DNA of 17,358 bases from an uncultured Eubacterium sp. (GCA_937915825.1 CALGGT010000022.1:1-17358), one strand, 5' to 3'. Positions 7,431 through 15,016 are shown, numbered from the stretch's first letter. Numbers and translations are program-made. The notes: generated by a model from the letters alone, not told the origin.

Positions 7431-8441
7431 ATGATTTATCCTTCGTTTTTAAAACCGGGAGATACCATTGGGGTATGCGCTCCCAGCGGTGGAAATTCCA
7501 AGGAGTTTGACCGTTACCGTTTCCAATATGCCAAACAACATTTCGAAGAAAAAGGATTTTCTGTTTTGCCTACCAACCATGTGTTAACCGGAGAGGAGCA
7601 TGGAAGAAGCGCAGATGCTAAGATTCGTAAGAAGGAACTTATGGATCTCTGGGAAGATCCCCATGTACCGGTGATCATTTCTGCCAAAGGCGGCGATTAT
7701 TTCATGGAAATTCTTCCCTGTTTGGATTTTGAGAAGATGGCCAAAACCCCCACCTTATTCCAGGGGTTTTCGGATAATACCTGCCTTACCTTTCCCTTAA
7801 CCGTTCTTTGCGACATGGCATCGGTGTATGGAACCAACTTCAATGATTTTGCCATGTCCCCCTGGCATCCGGCTTTGGAACAAAATGTAAAGATCCTTCA
7901 AAAACAGTCGGTAACCCAGTGTACATTTCCTTATTACGAGAATGCATTTTATGAGGAGGAAGATCCTACGGCGGTTTATCATAAAGACCTCCCCTCGGTT
8001 GCAATTTGCGATAAGGAGAGGGTTACGGTACAGGGACGAATGTTGGGAGGATGTTTGGATGTGTTGATCACGTTGTGTGGAACTCCTTATGGCTCAATCA
8101 CACCCTTTTTAGAAAAATATGCCGAGGACGGGATCTTGTGGTATTTGGAGAGTTTTGCAACCGATGACGCCTCTTTGATCCGTAGTTTGTGGCAATTAAA
8201 AGAAGCCGGATGGTTCCAAACAGCCAAAGGATTTATATTCGGACGCCCGATGTTCTTTGAGAGTTCAACCGGCTATACCTACGAAGAAGGAGCACGCCTG
8301 GTCTTAAAAGACTGTCACGTGCCCCTGATCTTTCAAACAGATATTGGTCACAAAGCGCCTCAATTTACCATTGTAAACGGAAGTGTAGGCACTTGGACGT
8401 ATGAATCCGGTAAATCGGAATTTACCATGGATTTTCGATAG
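7431..8441 (+). CDS. S66-family LD-carboxypeptidase / MccF-like serine peptidase
   Basis: The 336-residue protein belongs to the LdcA/MccF serine-peptidase family, which either trims the terminal D-Ala from muropeptides during wall recycling or hydrolyses microcin C-type conjugates. The N-terminal LKPGDTIGVCAPSG motif is standard. The Ser-Glu-His triad is visible as Ser114 in GFSDNT, Glu240 in WYLESF and His307 in DIGHKAP. The usual RGG turn before the nucleophile is replaced by SAKGGDY (84-90), as in MccF-like members, so the substrate is not certain. No signal peptide is seen, so a cytosolic role is expected. AAAGGAG at 7417-7423 precedes ATG by 7 nt. It stands alone between a divergent and a convergent neighbour and needs its own promoter. 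Confidence 0.9.
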   Translation: MIYPSFLKPGDTIGVCAPSGGNSKEFDRYRFQYAKQHFEEKGFSVLPTNHVLTGEEHGRSADAKIRKKELMDLWEDPHVPVIISAKGGDYFMEILPCLDFEKMAKTPTLFQGFSDNTCLTFPLTVLCDMASVYGTNFNDFAMSPWHPALEQNVKILQKQSVTQCTFPYYENAFYEEEDPTAVYHKDLPSVAICDKERVTVQGRMLGGCLDVLITLCGTPYGSITPFLEKYAEDGILWYLESFATDDASLIRSLWQLKEAGWFQTAKGFIFGRPMFFESSTGYTYEEGARLVLKDCHVPLIFQTDIGHKAPQFTIVNGSVGTWTYESGKSEFTMDFR

Positions 8442-8454
8442 AATTCACCATGGA
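8418..8454 (+). repeat. Short near-duplicate at the 3' end of the LD-carboxypeptidase gene
   Basis: GAATTTACCATGGA (8418-8431) is nearly repeated as GAATTCACCATGGA (8441-8454), 13 of 14 identical. GAATCCGG also occurs at both 8403-8410 and 8453-8460. The stop codon lies between the copies. It looks like a small slippage duplication rather than a mobile element. Confidence 0.45.
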
Positions 8455-8483
8455 ATCCGGATAAAAGAAAGAAGAGAAAATCC

Positions 8484-9287
8484 TTATTTCCCGGTTGTAA
8501 ACCAGGTATATTGATCCTCACCTTTTCCGGTTTTGATGCGATACAGAACCGGTGTGTGTCCCTTTTCCACCAGGATTGCTTTATAGCAGCTTCGGGACGT
8601 GTTCGGACTTAAATTCACATCACTTAGATCTTCATAGAGCCCCGGCTCGGTTAAGAATCCCCAGTCAACATTCACAAGGCTTTCTAATGTATCCGGATCA
8701 AAAATATTTTTGTAATAATTGAAAACCGTTTTGGCTTTTGTTAAGTCCTTCCCGGATTTATATTTGATCTGAAAATAGAAGATGATATACTCCTGGGTAT
8801 CGGTAGGTTTTAAATTCACCGAACCATCCGAAAGCTTACTGTAAGCTTTACTTCCGGAAAGGAAAGAATTTAATTTGATCTGAAACGTTCCTACTTTCTT
8901 GCTTCCGTCATAAAAAGGAATGGTTTGTTTTTTATAGGCGGAATAAGGGTTGGCATAGGTGCCGGGTTTGGCGTTCTTTTTTACAACCTTTACGTTACAG
9001 GAAAGAGTTTTATTCTTGTTTGTCGTTGCGTAAATCTTGGTTTTCCCGGCTTTTAAAGCGGTGATCTTTCCTTTGGCAGAAACCGCTGCAATGGAGTTGT
9101 TCGCCGAACGGAATGTGATGGTCCCTTTGGCTCCGGTTACTTTTAATTTTTTCGCGTAACCAACGGAAATTTTCAGCTTATGATAGTTTAAATTTGGTTT
9201 TTGAGCGGCTTTTACAGAAGAGACCGGAGATGTAAAGATACCTGCCAATAAAGTGCAGGATAATAAAAGAGATAGTATTTTTCTCAT
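8484..9287 (-). CDS. Secreted bacterial Ig-like (Big_2) domain protein, function unknown
   Basis: The 267-residue protein begins with a likely signal peptide: MRK, a hydrophobic run LSLLLSCTLLAGIF, and probable cleavage after VKAA near residue 28. Residues about 32-102 form a Big_2-type Ig domain, recognisable from the LKISVGYAKKLKVTG strand, SANNSIAAVSAKGKITAL and GKTKIYAT. The remainder (about 108-267, opening GTYANPYSAYKK) is a second domain I do not recognise, with one cysteine at 234 and a second in the Ig domain at 97. It is Lys-rich and has no sortase motif or other wall anchor, so it is probably secreted or loosely wall-bound. Cys11 is too early for a convincing lipobox. I chose the start at 9287 because AAAGGA lies 11 nt upstream; a TTG reading from 9356 would place cytosolic residues before the signal peptide. 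It is monocistronic. Confidence 0.8.
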   Translation of the reverse strand: MRKILSLLLSCTLLAGIFTSPVSSVKAAQKPNLNYHKLKISVGYAKKLKVTGAKGTITFRSANNSIAAVSAKGKITALKAGKTKIYATTNKNKTLSCNVKVVKKNAKPGTYANPYSAYKKQTIPFYDGSKKVGTFQIKLNSFLSGSKAYSKLSDGSVNLKPTDTQEYIIFYFQIKYKSGKDLTKAKTVFNYYKNIFDPDTLESLVNVDWGFLTEPGLYEDLSDVNLSPNTSRSCYKAILVEKGHTPVLYRIKTGKGEDQYTWFTTGK

Positions 9288-9317
9288 GATCAAAAACATC
9301 CTTTCCATAATTTCAAC

Positions 9318-9327
9318 ATACATGTAT
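9318..9327. promoter_or_regulatory. 10-bp palindrome at the presumed start of Big_2 gene transcription
   Basis: ATACATGTAT is a perfect palindrome directly downstream of the -10 at 9333-9328, so it should overlap the transcription start. It is a possible operator, but one this short can occur by chance. Confidence 0.25.
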
Positions 9328-9356
9328 ATCATACAATAATTTTTTAAAAACTTCAA
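9328..9356 (-). promoter_or_regulatory. Candidate sigma-A promoter of the Big_2 protein gene
   Basis: On the minus strand TTGAAG (9356-9351) is followed by an AT-only-like 17-bp spacer and TATGAT (9333-9328). It lies about 40 bp before the start at 9287. The TTGA half of the -35 and 5 of 6 bases of the -10 match consensus. Confidence 0.65.
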
Positions 9357-9377
9357 GTAGCCAAAGAGAATAATTTA

Positions 9378-9386
9378 TGTTAGAAT
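9378..9386 (+). promoter_or_regulatory. Candidate extended -10 promoter of lepA-hemW
   Basis: TGTTAGAAT gives an extended -10 (TG, one base, TAGAAT), 75 bp before the lepA start. No good -35 is seen at 16-18 bp. The leader holds a perfect palindrome TAAACGTTTA at 9406-9415. I see no riboswitch or T-box. Confidence 0.4.
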
Positions 9387-9461
9387 GTACAGAGAGTTCA
9401 TAACTTAAACGTTTACCGGCTCTTTCGAAATATACCAATCATTCAGAAAGGACATGTTCAA

Positions 9462-11279
9462 ATGTCACAGATAGATCAAACCCATATTAGAAACTTTTGC
9501 ATTATCGCTCATATTGATCACGGCAAGTCTACCTTGGCGGATCGGATCATTGAAAAAACAGGTCTGCTTACCAGTCGGGAAATGCAGGCCCAGGTTCTGG
9601 ATAACATGGATCTGGAGCGTGAGCGTGGCATTACCATTAAGGCCCAAACCGTTCGGATCGTATATGAAGCCAGAGACGGGGAAGAATACATTTTTAATTT
9701 GATCGACACCCCGGGACACGTGGATTTCAACTACGAAGTATCCCGGAGTCTGGCTGCCTGCGAAGGGGCCATTCTGATCGTGGACGCGGCCCAGGGGATT
9801 GAGGCACAAACGTTGGCCAATTGCTATTTAGCCATCGATCATGATCTGGAGATCATGCCGGTGATCAATAAGATCGATCTTCCCAGCGCGGATCCGGAAC
9901 GGGTAAAAAATGAAATCGAAGATATTATTGGGATCGAGGCAGATGACGCGCCGTTGATCTCCGCGAAAATGGGAATGAACATCGAAGAGGTACTGGAGCA
10001 GATCGTAAAGAAAATACCGGCTCCAGCCGGAGATGCAAGCGCCCCCTTAAAAGCTTTGATCTTTGATTCCATTTATGACGCGTATAAAGGCGTGATCATT
10101 TTTTGCCGGATCTTTGACGGAACGGTTCGGAAAGGAAGTAAGATTCAAATGATGGCCACCCAAATGGTGGAAGAAGTAGTGGAAGTTGGAACCTTCGGGG
10201 CGGGACAATTTATTCCCTGCGAAGAATTGGAAGCCGGGATGGTGGGTTACATTACTGCCAGCTTGAAAAACGTTGAAGGAACCCGTGTGGGAGATACGGT
10301 CACCGACGCGGATCACCCCTGCGCGGAGGCACTACCTGGATACAAGCAGGTTCAACCTATGGTTTATTGCGGATTGTATCCCGCGGATGGAGCTCACTAC
10401 GATGACTTACGAGACGCTTTGGAAAAATTACAATTGAACGATGCTTCCTTACAATTTGAAGCAGAGACTTCCGCGGCGTTAGGCTTTGGCTTTCGATGTG
10501 GATTTTTAGGACTTCTTCACCTGGAAGTGATCCAGGAACGTCTGGAACGGGAATATAATTTAGACTTGATCACCACCGCTCCCAGCGTGGTTTACCATGT
10601 ATACAAAACCAATGGAGAAATGGTGGAGGTTTCCAATCCCTCCAACCTACCGGATCCTTCGGAGATCGACCATATGGAAGAACCAATGGTACGGGCTGAG
10701 ATCATGGTTACATCAGAATTTGTGGGATCGATCATGACCCTTTGCCAGGAACGGAGAGGGATCTATGAAGATATGAAATACCTGGAAGAGACCCGGGCAC
10801 TTCTCACTTATACCTTGCCCTTAAATGAAATTATCTATGATTTCTTTGATTCCTTAAAGAGCCGTTCCAAAGGATATGCTTCTTTGGATTATGAAATGAT
10901 CGGCTATCAGGAGTCCTCCCTGGTCAAGATGAACATTCTCATCAATCGGGAAGAAGTGGATGCCCTGTCCTTTATTGTATTTGAAGGCTCCGCTTACGAA
11001 CGGGGAAGAAAAATGTGCGAAAAGCTGAAGAACGAAATTCCCCGACACTTATTTGAAATTCCCATTCAGGCAGCCATTGGGAATAAGATCATTGCCAGAG
11101 AAACGGTAAAGGCTGTTCGAAAGGACGTACTTGCCAAGTGTTACGGCGGTGATATTTCCCGAAAGAAGAAACTCCTTGAAAAACAAAAAGAAGGAAAGAA
11201 GAGAATGCGCCAGATCGGGAATGTTGAAATTCCGCAAAAAGCATTTATGAGTGTTTTAAAATTAGACGAGGAAAAATAA
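9462..11279 (+). CDS. lepA: Elongation factor 4 (LepA), ribosome-associated GTPase
   Basis: LepA is a translational GTPase related to EF-G that acts on ribosomes under stress or during ribosome assembly. The 605-residue length is standard. GTPase motifs are all present: AHIDHGKST (16-24), switch [11 protein letters not shown] (53-62), DTPGHVDF (82-89), NKID (136-139) and SAK (167-169). The middle part has EF-G-like domains, including [15 protein letters not shown]. The C-terminal LepA-specific domain shows [18 protein letters not shown] and [29 protein letters not shown] at 9447-9452 lies 9 nt before ATG. hemW starts 1 bp after the lepA stop, the classical Firmicute pairing. Confidence 0.98.
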   Translation: MSQIDQTHIRNFCIIAHIDHGKSTLADRIIEKTGLLTSREMQAQVLDNMDLERERGITIKAQTVRIVYEARDGEEYIFNLIDTPGHVDFNYEVSRSLAACEGAILIVDAAQGIEAQTLANCYLAIDHDLEIMPVINKIDLPSADPERVKNEIEDIIGIEADDAPLISAKMGMNIEEVLEQIVKKIPAPAGDASAPLKALIFDSIYDAYKGVIIFCRIFDGTVRKGSKIQMMATQMVEEVVEVGTFGAGQFIPCEELEAGMVGYITASLKNVEGTRVGDTVTDADHPCAEALPGYKQVQPMVYCGLYPADGAHYDDLRDALEKLQLNDASLQFEAETSAALGFGFRCGFLGLLHLEVIQERLEREYNLDLITTAPSVVYHVYKTNGEMVEVSNPSNLPDPSEIDHMEEPMVRAEIMVTSEFVGSIMTLCQERRGIYEDMKYLEETRALLTYTLPLNEIIYDFFDSLKSRSKGYASLDYEMIGYQESSLVKMNILINREEVDALSFIVFEGSAYERGRKMCEKLKNEIPRHLFEIPIQAAIGNKIIARETVKAVRKDVLAKCYGGDISRKKKLLEKQKEGKKRMRQIGNVEIPQKAFMSVLKLDEEK

Positions 11280-11280
11280 T

Positions 11281-12417
11281 ATGCTGGGCTTATACATTCA
11301 CATTCCCTTTTGCGTAAAAAAATGCGACTATTGTGATTTTCTTTCGTTCCCCTGCGGCGCCCGCCCCCAAACAGAAAAGATACAAACGTATCTACAGGAT
11401 CTTTGCAAGGAACTATCCCAGGCGCCGGATATTCTAGGAAAGACTGAACGAGAGGTGGACACCATCTTTTTTGGCGGAGGGACACCCAGTATACTTACCG
11501 GTGAAGATCTGGAACCGGTTTTTGAACGGATCCATCAATATTTCCAGGTAAGTTCCCAGGCGGAAATTTCCATGGAAATGAACCCGGGAACCATAACACT
11601 GGAAAAATTAAAAGGCTACAAAAAACTAGGGATCAACCGGGTTAGTCTGGGCGTGCAGTCTTTTCAGGATGAAGAATTGCGGGCACTGGGGCGGATCCAT
11701 ACAAAAGAACAGGCTCTTAGGGGGATCGATCAGATCAAAGAAGTCGGGTTTTCCAACTTGAATCTGGATCTAATGAGTGGCATTCCCGGTCAGACCGTTT
11801 CTTCTTTTTATGAGACATTGCAAACGGCCACAAACTCTGGGGCAACCCATATTTCCTGCTATAGTCTGATCATTGAAGAAAATACCCCTTTTTATGAAAA
11901 ATACCCCACTGGAGCCGTGGACGAAGAGACGGATCGTGGGATGTATCGACAAGCCAAAGAAGTGCTGGAAGATCACGGCTATCTTCGATATGAAATATCC
12001 AATTACGCAAAGGAAGGATTTGCCTGTCAACATAACCTGAAATATTGGGATTTATCCCCTTATCTTGGTCTTGGTCTGGGAGCGTCTTCCAAGTTGGGAA
12101 ATAAACGGTATCAAAATGTTTCAGACCCGGAAAAATATCACCAGATCCTTTCTGCATTCCACAGTCCCATGACCCTGACCGAAGAGCTTTCCCCATCCGA
12201 TGAGAAAACAGAATTTATGATCTTAGGATTGCGAAAGATCCAGGGAATTTCTTCTGAAGAATACAACGAAAGATTTCATTCGGACATCGAAAACGATTTT
12301 CCCGGTGTGGTGGAAAAAAACCGAAAATTACATTTGTTAAAAAAGGAGTCGGGAAGGATTTATTTGACCGAGAAAGGGTTGGATGTTTCCAATCGGGTTT
12401 TTCTGGATTTTTTTTAG
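11281..12417 (+). CDS. hemW: Radical-SAM heme chaperone HemW (HemN-like)
   Basis: HemW is often annotated as oxygen-independent coproporphyrinogen III oxidase, but family work shows it binds heme and hands it to targets. The 378-residue protein has the radical-SAM cysteines Cys11, Cys15 and Cys18 in CVKKCDYC, the SAM-binding GGGTPS (65-70), and the HemW heme motif HNLKYW (251-256). It lacks the longer N-terminus of true HemN. GAGGAA at 11268-11273, within the lepA end, gives 7-nt spacing to ATG. It is translationally close to lepA. The usual downstream hrcA-grpE-dnaK-dnaJ cluster of other Firmicutes is absent here; instead a purine gene with its own promoter follows. No clear terminator is seen after the stop. 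Confidence 0.93.
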   Translation: MLGLYIHIPFCVKKCDYCDFLSFPCGARPQTEKIQTYLQDLCKELSQAPDILGKTEREVDTIFFGGGTPSILTGEDLEPVFERIHQYFQVSSQAEISMEMNPGTITLEKLKGYKKLGINRVSLGVQSFQDEELRALGRIHTKEQALRGIDQIKEVGFSNLNLDLMSGIPGQTVSSFYETLQTATNSGATHISCYSLIIEENTPFYEKYPTGAVDEETDRGMYRQAKEVLEDHGYLRYEISNYAKEGFACQHNLKYWDLSPYLGLGLGASSKLGNKRYQNVSDPEKYHQILSAFHSPMTLTEELSPSDEKTEFMILGLRKIQGISSEEYNERFHSDIENDFPGVVEKNRKLHLLKKESGRIYLTEKGLDVSNRVFLDFF

Positions 12418-12436
12418 AAATTTTTTCATAATTTTG

Positions 12437-12465
12437 TTTACAATTGTAGAAAAAAAGGTTATAAT
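12437..12465 (+). promoter_or_regulatory. Strong sigma-A promoter of the purine nucleoside phosphorylase gene
   Basis: TTTACA (12437-12442), a 17-bp spacer and a perfect TATAAT (12460-12465) form the best promoter in the window. Transcription should start near 12472, which leaves a leader of only about 20 nt before the TTG start. Confidence 0.85.
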
Positions 12466-12476
12466 ATATTATGAGG

Positions 12477-12493
12477 AAGGAGTGAAGATATTG
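12477..12493 (+). promoter_or_regulatory. Ribosome binding site that selects a TTG start
   Basis: AAGGAG (12477-12482) is followed by 8 nt and TTG (12491-12493). A GTG at 12482 overlaps the Shine-Dalgarno, and the ATG at 12383 is inside hemW and upstream of the promoter. No in-frame ATG occurs until well inside the enzyme fold, so TTG is the only start compatible with the signals. Confidence 0.85.
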
Positions 12494-13456
12494 AATCCAA
12501 TCTATGAAAAAGTTGAATCCTGCGTAGAGCAGATTCGCAAAAAAACAGAATTCAAACCTCAAATAGCCATTGTTTTAGGGAGTGGTCTGGGAAGTTTGGC
12601 GGAATCCGTTAAACAGGAAGCGATCGTAGAATATGGTGAGCTGGAAGAATTTCCGGTTTCTACGGTGGACGGCCACAAGGGACGTTTTATTATGGGTTAT
12701 ATTGAAAAAACCCCGGTTATTATGATGCAAGGAAGAGTGCATTATTACGAAGGATATGATATGTCCGATGTAGTATTGCCAATACGTGTAATGGCGCGTT
12801 TAGGTGCAGAAGTGTTATTTTTAACCAATTCTGCCGGTGGTGCAAATACCATGTATCGCCCTGGAGATTTTATGATGATCACCGATCACATTGCAAGCTT
12901 CATGCCTTCTCCCTTAAGAGGCGCGAACATCCCGGAATATGGAGATCGTTTCGTATCCATGGATCATATTTACGATGACACATTATGTAAGGTGATCCGT
13001 ACCACTTCCCGTGAAGTAGGCATCCCTCTTCGTGAAGGTGTTTATGTACAGATGCGCGGACCTCAGTATGAGACAGAAGCAGAAGTTAAGATGTGCCAGG
13101 TTTTAGGCGGCGACGTTGTGGGTATGAGTACGGCGGTGGAAGCCATTGCCGGGAAACATATGGGAATGAAAGTATGTGGTGTTTCCTGCATTACCAATAT
13201 GGCATGCGGAATCAGCAAAGTACCTTTGAATCATATGGAAGTTTCCAAAGTAGGTGAAACCCAATCCCCGAAATTCCAGAAATTGGTATATGGTGCGGTA
13301 AGTCGTATGGCGAAAGCGTTGGAAGGAGATACCACTCCTACAAATTCAACCATCATTACCGACGATACGGATTCAACCTTTACCATGTCATTTGAACCGG
13401 TACAAACGGCAGCTTATGGCGGAGGAATCGGCGGAGCCATTATTGATGATCTTTAA
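12491..13456 (+). CDS. punA: Purine nucleoside phosphorylase (trimeric, PNP-I type) with C-terminal tail
   Basis: The enzyme phosphorolyses inosine and guanosine to free base and ribose-1-phosphate in purine salvage. With the TTG start it has 321 residues. Motifs of the trimeric PNP family are clear: LGSGLG (29-34) with phosphate-binding Ser31, MQGRVHYYEGY (79-89) with Arg82 and His84, LTNSAGG (111-117), GPQYETEAE (190-198) with Glu198, GMSTAVEA (211-218) and the purine-binding Asn236 in CITNM. These indicate 6-oxopurine specificity. The fold should end near residue 278. About 43 further residues follow: a Thr/Asp-rich stretch (280-297), then a Gly-rich end GGGIGGAIIDDL. The family is usually about 270 residues, so this tail is unusual and its role is unknown. 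It is transcribed from its own promoter. Confidence 0.93.
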   Translation: MNPIYEKVESCVEQIRKKTEFKPQIAIVLGSGLGSLAESVKQEAIVEYGELEEFPVSTVDGHKGRFIMGYIEKTPVIMMQGRVHYYEGYDMSDVVLPIRVMARLGAEVLFLTNSAGGANTMYRPGDFMMITDHIASFMPSPLRGANIPEYGDRFVSMDHIYDDTLCKVIRTTSREVGIPLREGVYVQMRGPQYETEAEVKMCQVLGGDVVGMSTAVEAIAGKHMGMKVCGVSCITNMACGISKVPLNHMEVSKVGETQSPKFQKLVYGAVSRMAKALEGDTTPTNSTIITDDTDSTFTMSFEPVQTAAYGGGIGGAIIDDL

Positions 13457-13466
13457 TTCAAATGGA

Positions 13467-13503
13467 TTTAACTCAGTCAAAGCATTGCTTTGACTGAGTT
13501 AAA
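13467..13503. other. Perfect 17-bp hairpin after the phosphorylase gene
   Basis: TTTAACTCAGTCAAAGC (13467-13483) and its exact reverse complement (13487-13503) flank a 3-nt loop ATT. It begins 10 bp after the stop codon. No T-tract follows, so it is not a textbook intrinsic terminator, though it would fold very stably in RNA and could protect the 3' end. It might also be a repeated palindromic element elsewhere in the genome. Confidence 0.85.
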
Positions 13504-13519
13504 GATTCCTTATATGTTC

Positions 13520-13555
13520 GTATTTTTCGTATTCCTCGCATTCCTCATTTTCCTC
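13520..13555 (+). repeat. Imperfect 9-nt tandem repeat, four units
   Basis: The units are GTATTTTTC, GTATTCCTC, GCATTCCTC and ATTTTCCTC, at 13520, 13529, 13538 and 13547. The last one runs into the terminator stem. The pyrimidine-rich strand would be a T/C-rich RNA segment. Confidence 0.55.
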
Positions 13556-13574
13556 AGTTTTCTGAGGTTTTTTT
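13552..13574 (+). terminator. Intrinsic terminator of the phosphorylase transcript
   Basis: CCTCAG (13552-13557), loop TTTT and CTGAGG (13562-13567) form a 6-bp stem followed by seven T (13568-13574). This is a classical Rho-independent terminator, about 95 bp after the phosphorylase stop. Confidence 0.85.
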
Positions 13575-13594
13575 ACTTTTTAGGAAGGAAGGAA

Positions 13595-13633
13595 ATGTTT
13601 GAGGATCCATCGATGAAACGAACGATACGATAA
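13595..13633 (+). CDS. Possible 12-residue leader peptide ORF
   Basis: ATG at 13595 follows a GGAAGGAAGGAA purine run and reads MFEDPSMKRTIR before TAA at 13631-13633. It lies between the terminator and the amidohydrolase, whose own ribosome binding site is 18 bp further on. There is no codon pattern pointing to attenuation, and chance is a real alternative. Confidence 0.2.
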   Translation: MFEDPSMKRTIR

Positions 13634-13664
13634 TCGGAGCTTCACATAGAGAAAGGAGAATGGA

Positions 13665-14939
13665 ATGAAGAGATTTACCAATGCAAGGATCTGTACCATG
13701 GTGGACAATACCCCCATTTTTCATGGAGAAATCCTTACGGATCAGGATCAGATTTATTATGTGGGTCCACAAAAAGAATGGGATATGGAATTTGAAGAAG
13801 ATTTGGATTGTCACGGGAATTTATTAATGCCGGGATTTAAAAATGCTCACACCCATTCCGCCATGACCTTTGGTCGATCTTATGCCGACGATCTTCCTTT
13901 GAATCAGTGGCTGTTTCATAAGATTTTTCCCCTGGAGGCTCATTTGACGCCAGAAGATCAATTTTATTTAAGTCAGATCGCCATTTTGGAATATTTAACC
14001 GGGGGGATCACCGCGAATTTTGATATGTACCTGGATACCGAGCCTCACATACAGGCTTCGGAATTGTTGGGATTTCGTACGGTGATCTGTGGAAGTATGA
14101 ATGATTTCGGAGGCACGGTGGAAGAGATGGAACAGGATTACGACGCCTACCACCATAAGTCGGATTATATTTCCTATGAAATGGGATTTCATTGTGAAAC
14201 AACTACGAATGAACAACGATTAAAAGAAATTGCGGAATTGGCCCACCAAAAGAAAGCCAGAGTATTTACCCATATTGCGGAAGCGAAGGAAGATGTGGAA
14301 AGCTGCCAGGAGCGAAATGGTTGTTCGCCGTTTGTGTATTTAGATTCCCTGGGAATCTTTGATTATGGCGGTGGAGGATTCCACGGTGTTTGGTTAGATG
14401 ACACAGACCGCAAGATATGTAAAGAGAAAGAGATTACCATCATTACCAATCCCTGCGCCAATTTAAAACTGGCAAGCGGCATTCCGGACGTGTTGTCCTT
14501 GTATGAAAAGGGCGTAAATCTTGCCATTGGAACAGACGGACCGGCGGGAAATAACGGATTGGATTTCTTTAAAGAAATGTATTTAACCGCAACCTTACCG
14601 AAGGTATTTCATATGGACGCAGCTGCCATGGATGCAAGTGAGGTTCTAAAAATGGCTACGGTAGGTGGCGCCAGAGCGATGGGGCTGAATCATTGTGATA
14701 CCTTGGCAGAAGGGAAAGCAGCCGACTTTATTGAAATTGATCTTATGCAGCCGAATATGCAGCCCATTCACGATCTTAAGAAAAATATCGTCTATAGCGG
14801 AAGCAAGGAAAATGTGAAGATGACCGTGATCGGCGGAAAAATCCTTTATCAAGATCATGAGTTTCATCTCCCGATCTCCGTGGAAGAGTTGTATCGCAAA
14901 TGCGAGGAGATTACCAAACGGATTATTTCCTCGGTTTAA
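13665..14939 (+). CDS. mtaD: Amidohydrolase, SAH/MTA deaminase-like
   Basis: The 424-residue protein is a metal-dependent amidohydrolase closest in motif layout to S-adenosylhomocysteine / 5'-methylthioadenosine deaminases (MtaD). Metal and catalytic residues are visible: His62 and His64 in NAHTHSAM, His203 and Glu206 in FTHIAEAK, His240 in GFHGVWL, and Asp291 in GTDGPAGNN. TNPCANLKLASG (261-272) is a family hallmark. The substrate-site segment reads GFHCETTTNE (174-183) where typical MtaD has an SAHxPYT-like sequence, so the substrate may differ; other purine or nucleoside deaminases in the same subgroup remain possible. AAAGGAG at 13652-13658 lies 6 nt before ATG. An out-of-frame ATG at 13660 gives only a two-codon frame. 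It lies beside a nucleoside phosphorylase, but a terminator separates them. Confidence 0.85.
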   Translation: MKRFTNARICTMVDNTPIFHGEILTDQDQIYYVGPQKEWDMEFEEDLDCHGNLLMPGFKNAHTHSAMTFGRSYADDLPLNQWLFHKIFPLEAHLTPEDQFYLSQIAILEYLTGGITANFDMYLDTEPHIQASELLGFRTVICGSMNDFGGTVEEMEQDYDAYHHKSDYISYEMGFHCETTTNEQRLKEIAELAHQKKARVFTHIAEAKEDVESCQERNGCSPFVYLDSLGIFDYGGGGFHGVWLDDTDRKICKEKEITIITNPCANLKLASGIPDVLSLYEKGVNLAIGTDGPAGNNGLDFFKEMYLTATLPKVFHMDAAAMDASEVLKMATVGGARAMGLNHCDTLAEGKAADFIEIDLMQPNMQPIHDLKKNIVYSGSKENVKMTVIGGKILYQDHEFHLPISVEELYRKCEEITKRIISSV

Positions 14940-14961
14940 AGAGATTTTTTCTCCCCTTCCT

Positions 14962-15008
14962 CTTTGGACTCATCCATCTTTGGACTTATTCATCTTCGGA
15001 TCTTACAT
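14962..15008. repeat. 16-bp tandem repeat between convergent genes
   Basis: CTTTGGACTCATCCAT (14962-14977) is followed directly by CTTTGGACTTATTCAT (14978-14993), 14 of 16 identical, then a degraded third unit CTTCGGATCTTACAT (14994-15008). It fills most of the 77-bp gap between the amidohydrolase and ABC-F stops. No standard terminator hairpin is visible in this gap. Confidence 0.6.
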
Positions 15009-15016
15009 GGAATGGA

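Noticed and set aside
9288..9356. Longer start for the Big_2 protein at TTG 9356
   Set aside because: It overlaps the promoter and would bury the signal peptide behind 23 extra residues.
9288..9461. Riboswitch or T-box in the divergent lepA leader
   Set aside because: Only short palindromes (ATACATGTAT, TAAACGTTTA) are present. No terminator/antiterminator pair, T-box sequence or known aptamer core is visible.
11141..11485. Minus-strand open frame of 114 codons across the lepA-hemW junction
   Set aside because: It is antisense to two confident genes, is Ser/Arg/Cys-rich without domains, and is best explained as a shadow.
12383..12490. N-terminal extension of the purine nucleoside phosphorylase starting at ATG 12383
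   Set aside because: It overlaps the hemW end, lies upstream of the clear TTTACA-17-TATAAT promoter and encodes a hydrophobic stretch that does not belong to the enzyme. The AAGGAG/TTG pair at 12477-12493 explains the start.
13554..13814. Minus-strand open frame of 86 codons opposite the amidohydrolase start
   Set aside because: It has no ribosome binding site or recognisable motif, and overlaps a terminator and a confident gene.
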